A stretch of 64,000 nt of DNA from positions 513,501 to 577,500 of the forward strand of contig OU015654.1 of assembly GCA_907165275.2 (NCBI GenBank), given 5' to 3'. How positions within the stretch are numbered: position 1 is the stretch's first letter; each line of letters starts with the position of its first letter. The DNA comes from Zygaena filipendulae (lineage: Eukaryota; Arthropoda; Insecta; Lepidoptera; Zygaenidae). The position numbers and the translations under genes are program-made. The notes below the pieces were generated by a model that saw only the letters and a list, made by a program, of their open reading frames with translations, was not told the origin of the DNA and ran no database searches. This document shows, piece by piece, positions 60,260 to 64,000 of this stretch.

Positions 60260-60494
60260 GGCCGCACTCAGAGTCGACTTTAATGATTACTTAGTTAAGT
60301 ATAGTTTTTTAAAACAAAATTGCCGCAATCAGACAAGTTTAATAAATTAATGTTAATTGGCATTTAACTAATTAAGTTACATCTCATTAAATGCCAATTA
60401 ACATTAATTTACTGAACGTCTCTGATTGCGGCAGTTTTGTTTTAAAAATCTATACTTAACTAAGTAATCATTAAAGTCGACTCTGAGTGCGGCG
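60260..60494. repeat. Foldback element with arms over 100 bp
   Basis: The left arm starts GGCCGCACTCAGAGTCGACT and is answered by AGTCGACTCTGAGTGCGGC at the right. The arms are nearly perfect complements with only a few bases of loop near 60375-60390, so the transcript would form one long hairpin. Confidence 0.9.
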
Positions 60495-60514
60495 GTAAGA
60501 CACATCATGTGTAC

Positions 60515-60537
60515 ACACTCACACACACACACACTGT
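60515..60537. repeat. Short (CA)n
   Basis: CACACACACACACAC run next to the foldback element. Confidence 0.8.
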
Positions 60538-61285
60538 GGGCACACTCATAGACAGGTAGGTAATTAAAATAAGAGAAATATCGTTTGTCATTTAATTAAC
60601 GATATTCAATGAGTGTCGTGTAAACAAATTATATAAAAAATATCTAATTAAGGGATCATTACCTAATTTGCAATTGGAACGATTCTAATTAGCAACTCAT
60701 CAATTCCATTAACAGTTATTAACATTAGGATATTATAATAAAAAGATTTATTTAATTGATCTTAATTTCACTTTATTATCACTTGAATGAGTCGCAAAAT
60801 TAATTGTGTCTTTTTAATTTATTTGTGTTATTGTCTAGATTTTCAACAAAAACTAGCTGACGCGGCAAACGTGGTTTTGCCTTATCTGGTGGTAGAAGGG
60901 TGAAATTTTTTGTAAAAAAAATTATTCGGATAGACCGCCCTTGTTTACTTAGAAAAACAACACACTATGAAAAATAGTTTACGTCCTATTCACAGACCTA
61001 TCGAGTATACACAAAAATTTCATAGAAATCGGTCAAACCGTATCGGATGAGTTTGGCAACAAACACTGTGACGCAAGAATTTTATATTTTATGTTAAACT
61101 AACTGATGTTGAGAGTATTTTAAGAAGTATCATAAAACCTGTTTTATTTTTTACCTTCAATATAATTTATTTATTGGCGCACCAACAGCACAGCATATAT
61201 AGTATTAAGTTAGGGTATTTACATTCACAAATATGATTTACTAGTTTATTTAATATCTATCTATAATCTACAATTAATAAAAATT
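60538..61285. other. AT-rich intergenic stretch
   Basis: 60850-61090 has a repeat-like phrase (AACTAGCTGACGCGGCAAAC, ATAGAAATCGGTCAAACCG) of another dispersed family. No gene supported. Confidence 0.4.
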
Positions 61286-61288
61286 ACT

Positions 61289-61522
61289 AGTCGTGCCCTG
61301 CGGTTTCACCCGCGTTAAATTCAGAGTTTCCGCGGGAATTCCGGGATAAAAAGTACCATTAGTGTTAATCTGATGTATTAGCTATATTATTGTAAAGTTT
61401 CATTTAAATCCATCCATCATTCATTTAATGTTTTTGCGTGAAAGGGTAACAAACATCCATTCATCCATCCATCCATCCATACATCTTAAAAACTTTCGCG
61501 TTTATAATATTAGTAGGATAAA
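61289..61522 (-). repeat. Helitron-like element
   Basis: CTAGTCGTGCCCTGCGGTTT start, an internal (CATC)n run and a TTTATAATATTAGTAGGA end. Close to 28288-28522. Confidence 0.65.
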
Positions 61523-61543
61523 TAATTCCGAAATTCATAGGTC

Positions 61544-61696
61544 CAGGGGCCATATTTTTGAATCGCTAAAATCACTTTTCGCACACGTAATCGCAAGATT
61601 CACATATGAATGCTTAAAAACTGAATGAACATTCGCACGTGAATTCGCGATTCCGTGCGTGAAAGTAATTCGAGCGATTCAAAAATATGGCCCCTG
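61544..61696. repeat. Small MITE with 23-bp inverted ends
   Basis: CAGGGGCCATATTTTTGAAT at the left, ATTCAAAAATATGGCCCCTG at the right; 153 bp. The interior has further symmetric GCGA/TCGC words. Confidence 0.85.
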
Positions 61697-61714
61697 TACT
61701 GATGTAAGTTTGGC

Positions 61715-62430
61715 TAGTAACTGTTTGGTTAGGAATGGTTAATTTAGATCTTGGAATAAGAATTAAGGTACTATCAATATGATTTTAACAATTTCTGAGG
61801 GAATTCTAGAATTGACGTGGGTAAAACCCTGGGTGGCGACTAGCTAGTAAGTAGGTAGATACATATTATACATATTAAATCTTCACAACCGATTTATTCT
61901 AAGTTGCAAATCAACAGGTACAAAAGTTGAAATTACATTGTTTTTAATAGACTCACAAAGCGGTCCTTATTTATTCACCTAATTAATTGATCGTTTGATT
62001 TAGCATACGTTTACGCCTGATGTAAGCTTTATAATATTAACAGGTCCCCTTAGTTTTTTCAATGCAGGTAGGACCTTCAGGTAAATATAAAAATACAAAC
62101 AGATAAAGATACTGATCAGATAGATAAATTCTAATATGAATATGAAACACAAGTAGTGAGTTTTAGGTAAATATGAAGAGAGAAACAACACAATCCAGTG
62201 TTGCCAGACACACAAGATGAAATGTTTTGATGTGCATAAACTATGAAGTTAAACCCAAAAAATACGAGTATACCGTTAATTTTGCAATTTTAAGAAGATT
62301 AATTTAATTAAATATTCAGCTGGATTTATTTGATTACTAAAATTTTATAGGTACATTGCATTATGGTCAAACCATTGTTTTTAAAGTGACAGCACTGGGA
62401 ATTTTAAATCTCATAACTGGCAATACTGTG
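61715..62430. repeat. Segmental-duplication unit, 5' part of copy e
   Basis: AATTTCTGAGGGAATTCTAG, ACCGATTTATTCTAAGTTGC, ACAGGTCCCCTTAG and CCAGTGTTGCCAG correspond in order to the regions upstream of copies c and d. Confidence 0.6.
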
Positions 62431-62441
62431 CGACAAGATCT

Positions 62442-62476
62442 TATAAAAGAACTCACCGAGAGCTATGTGAACCAGT
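62442..62476 (+). promoter_or_regulatory. TATA box and initiator of gene copy e
   Basis: TATAAA at 62442, with CCAGTA 32 bp downstream (A at 62474), followed by GCCATAGCGCTTT as in the other copies. Confidence 0.65.
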
Positions 62477-62539
62477 AGCCATAGCGCTTTTTAAAGAGAA
62501 GACGTCGTATACCTACTTATTTTTTATTTTCGACCTACA

Positions 62540-63185
62540 ATGGAAGGCAAGGGAAAAATTAATTCTGTCCCACCAAAATCGGATAGGAAACGCGGCAGAC
62601 CTGCGGGCAGTGGCCGAGAGCCATTGACAAAAGTAAGTTCGTCAAAATAACTAAAAATAAATCCATTCATTTTATTTTTTTATTTGGTGTATAAATTAAA
62701 CATATAACTGGTATTTTTTTCAGAAACAAAAACTCGAGCGAAACGCTCAGTATGAGAAGGAGCGGCGAGAGGATTTCGCTGCTGCTCTTTCGGAGCTGAG
62801 GGCGGCAGCCGGAATTCCGGAGAACGTGAGTAGCGCACTGCCGACTGATGTATTTAGATATCGATTTAACCAATCAAAAATTCATGATTTCTTTTTTACA
62901 GGTTTCACAAAATGAAGTATTAGCAGCAGTTAAGCTTCTTCTAGAAGAGCGCATAGAAGAGGAAGAAGACACGAGGCGTCTAGAAGAAAGGAATAAGAAA
63001 AAAGAGAAAGAAAGTGAGTCACAAGCCTATTTTGAAATAAAAAAAATGTTTAAATTGGCAATTTTTACTAAACACACTATTTCCTATTTACAGTACGAGA
63101 GCTGGAGAAGAAGCTAGGGCTGGCCCCTGGTGAGGAGCCGCCCGACGCAGAGCCGTCCACATCAGAAGATGATGATGATGATTGA
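62540..63185 (+). CDS. Small AT-hook + bHLH-like coiled-coil protein, copy e
   Basis: Exons 62540-62632, 62724-62825, 62902-63013, 63094-63185; 399 nt, 132 aa, phases 0,0,1. The N-terminus is two residues longer and diverged (MEGKGKINSVPPKSD), but the AT-hook KRGRP is kept at residues 17-21. Helix 1 differs slightly (REDFAAALSELRAAAG), helix 2 is VSQNEVLAAVKLLLEERI, and the tail ends in five Asp. Intron 2 (76 bp) and the 3' flank align closely with copy c, once the MITE in copy c is removed. That makes c and e the closest pair in those segments even though d lies between them. Confidence 0.75.
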
Positions 63186-63398
63186 GGCGGCTCTGGAGTG
63201 CAAACACAAGATTCACCAGTTTGTTTTGGGAGTTGGGACGAACTGGTCCAGCTGGTAGGCGGGCGGTGCAGTGGGCGGGCGGTAGACCATCACAGCTAGC
63301 TAGTGATGGTGGGGTGCACACCGTGGATCACTTTGGATACATTTTTTTTTGTTACTAATTTGCAAATATTATTATTATTGTTTATTTGCGTATAATTA

Positions 63399-63404
63399 AA
63401 TAAA
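63399..63404 (+). terminator. Poly(A) signal of gene copy e
   Basis: AATAAAGGTTTATAAA, the same context as downstream of copy c. Confidence 0.55.
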
Positions 63405-63672
63405 GGTTTATAAAATTCTTTCCTTGTTCTGAATTTACAATAAGAGGTTTATATCTCCTATGATGAATGAGATTTTCGTGTTATAAAATAAATGAGTCTT
63501 TATGGATAGAGTATTCTTTATTACATAAAACGATGTAAAAATACAAAGAATGGACACAGATCATCGAATTAGTTAGTTAGTAATTTAAAATTGCAAAAAC
63601 ACATACGCTATCACACACGTACTTTATCATTAAAATGTCACGTTCTAGTTTAATAAAATTGTATCCTAGAAT

Positions 63673-63965
63673 GGGCATGAAGACAGGGTATAAAAATCAA
63701 AATTATATTTAGTCCTTCTTGTAGAATAATAAAAAATAATAGACACGTATTTTTTGCTTTTTGAAAATATTGAAACAATACTTGGATAACGCGCATTAAA
63801 GTTCAGGAGTGGGGTCTCGTGATGTCACAACTTTGTATAAAGTGTACCTAGACGTGACATCACACGGAATTTCAAGTTAATGTACCCATCGCCGTTATTT
63901 TTTATTACGTAAAAAGGAAAAATACGTGTTCAATATTTTTCATTAATATACAGTCTTCCAAAGAA
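63673..63965 (+). repeat. GGGATGT MITE, divergent copy
   Basis: GGGCATGAAGACAGGGTATA start, AAAATCAAAATTATATTTAG, and a core with GTGATGTCACAAC and CGTGACATCAC, where both palindromes have mutated. Confidence 0.6.
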
Positions 63966-64000
63966 TATTCCCGTGTTGTTTTGTAGGAAGCAGCTTAATG

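Overview
The window looks like nuclear DNA of a moth or butterfly. It is AT-rich, has spliced genes with long introns, and is crowded with short non-autonomous transposons. The commonest repeat has a CGCGG/CCGCG hairpin shortly before a CTAG end, a Helitron-type terminus that I associate with Lepidoptera. No species can be named from the sequence alone.

Layout. (1) 245-3476: a nearly end-to-end but dead RTE/BovB-like LINE with an apparent 11-bp target duplication. (2) 4.8-5.8 kb: a possible small intronless gene for a basic, probably nuclear protein, then MITEs. (3) 9302-29911 (+): a complete 11-exon pickpocket-type DEG/ENaC sodium channel gene (519 aa reconstructed). (4) 31233-42263 (+): a second complete 11-exon pickpocket-type gene (499 aa). 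The two genes are tandem paralogues 1.3 kb apart, with matching intron phases at most positions. Their introns hold almost all of the transposon debris. (5) 44727-45937 (-): two in-phase exons that look like the 3' end of an otherwise unseen minus-strand gene. (6) 48.7-63.2 kb (+): a tandem family of small four-exon genes (three intact, two decayed). Each intact gene encodes about 130 residues: an AT-hook, a basic region plus two helices resembling bHLH, a charged coiled coil and an acidic tail. Each intact gene has its own TATA box and initiator-like CAGT about 31-32 bp apart.

The pickpocket proteins would be plasma-membrane subunits of trimeric, amiloride-type sodium channels, used in insects for chemo- and mechanosensation; two adjacent same-strand paralogues could be co-expressed subunits. 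The AT-hook/bHLH-like cluster is the most unusual content. Its architecture suggests small AT-rich-DNA-binding, dimerising nuclear proteins that have multiplied locally, but I recognise no named family, and function is inference.

All exon boundaries were read by eye from GT/AG sites, phase and homology to family motifs. The reconstructed coding lengths (1560, 1500, 393, 390 and 399 nt) are all divisible by three without internal stops. Repeat boundaries are approximate unless a target duplication is quoted.
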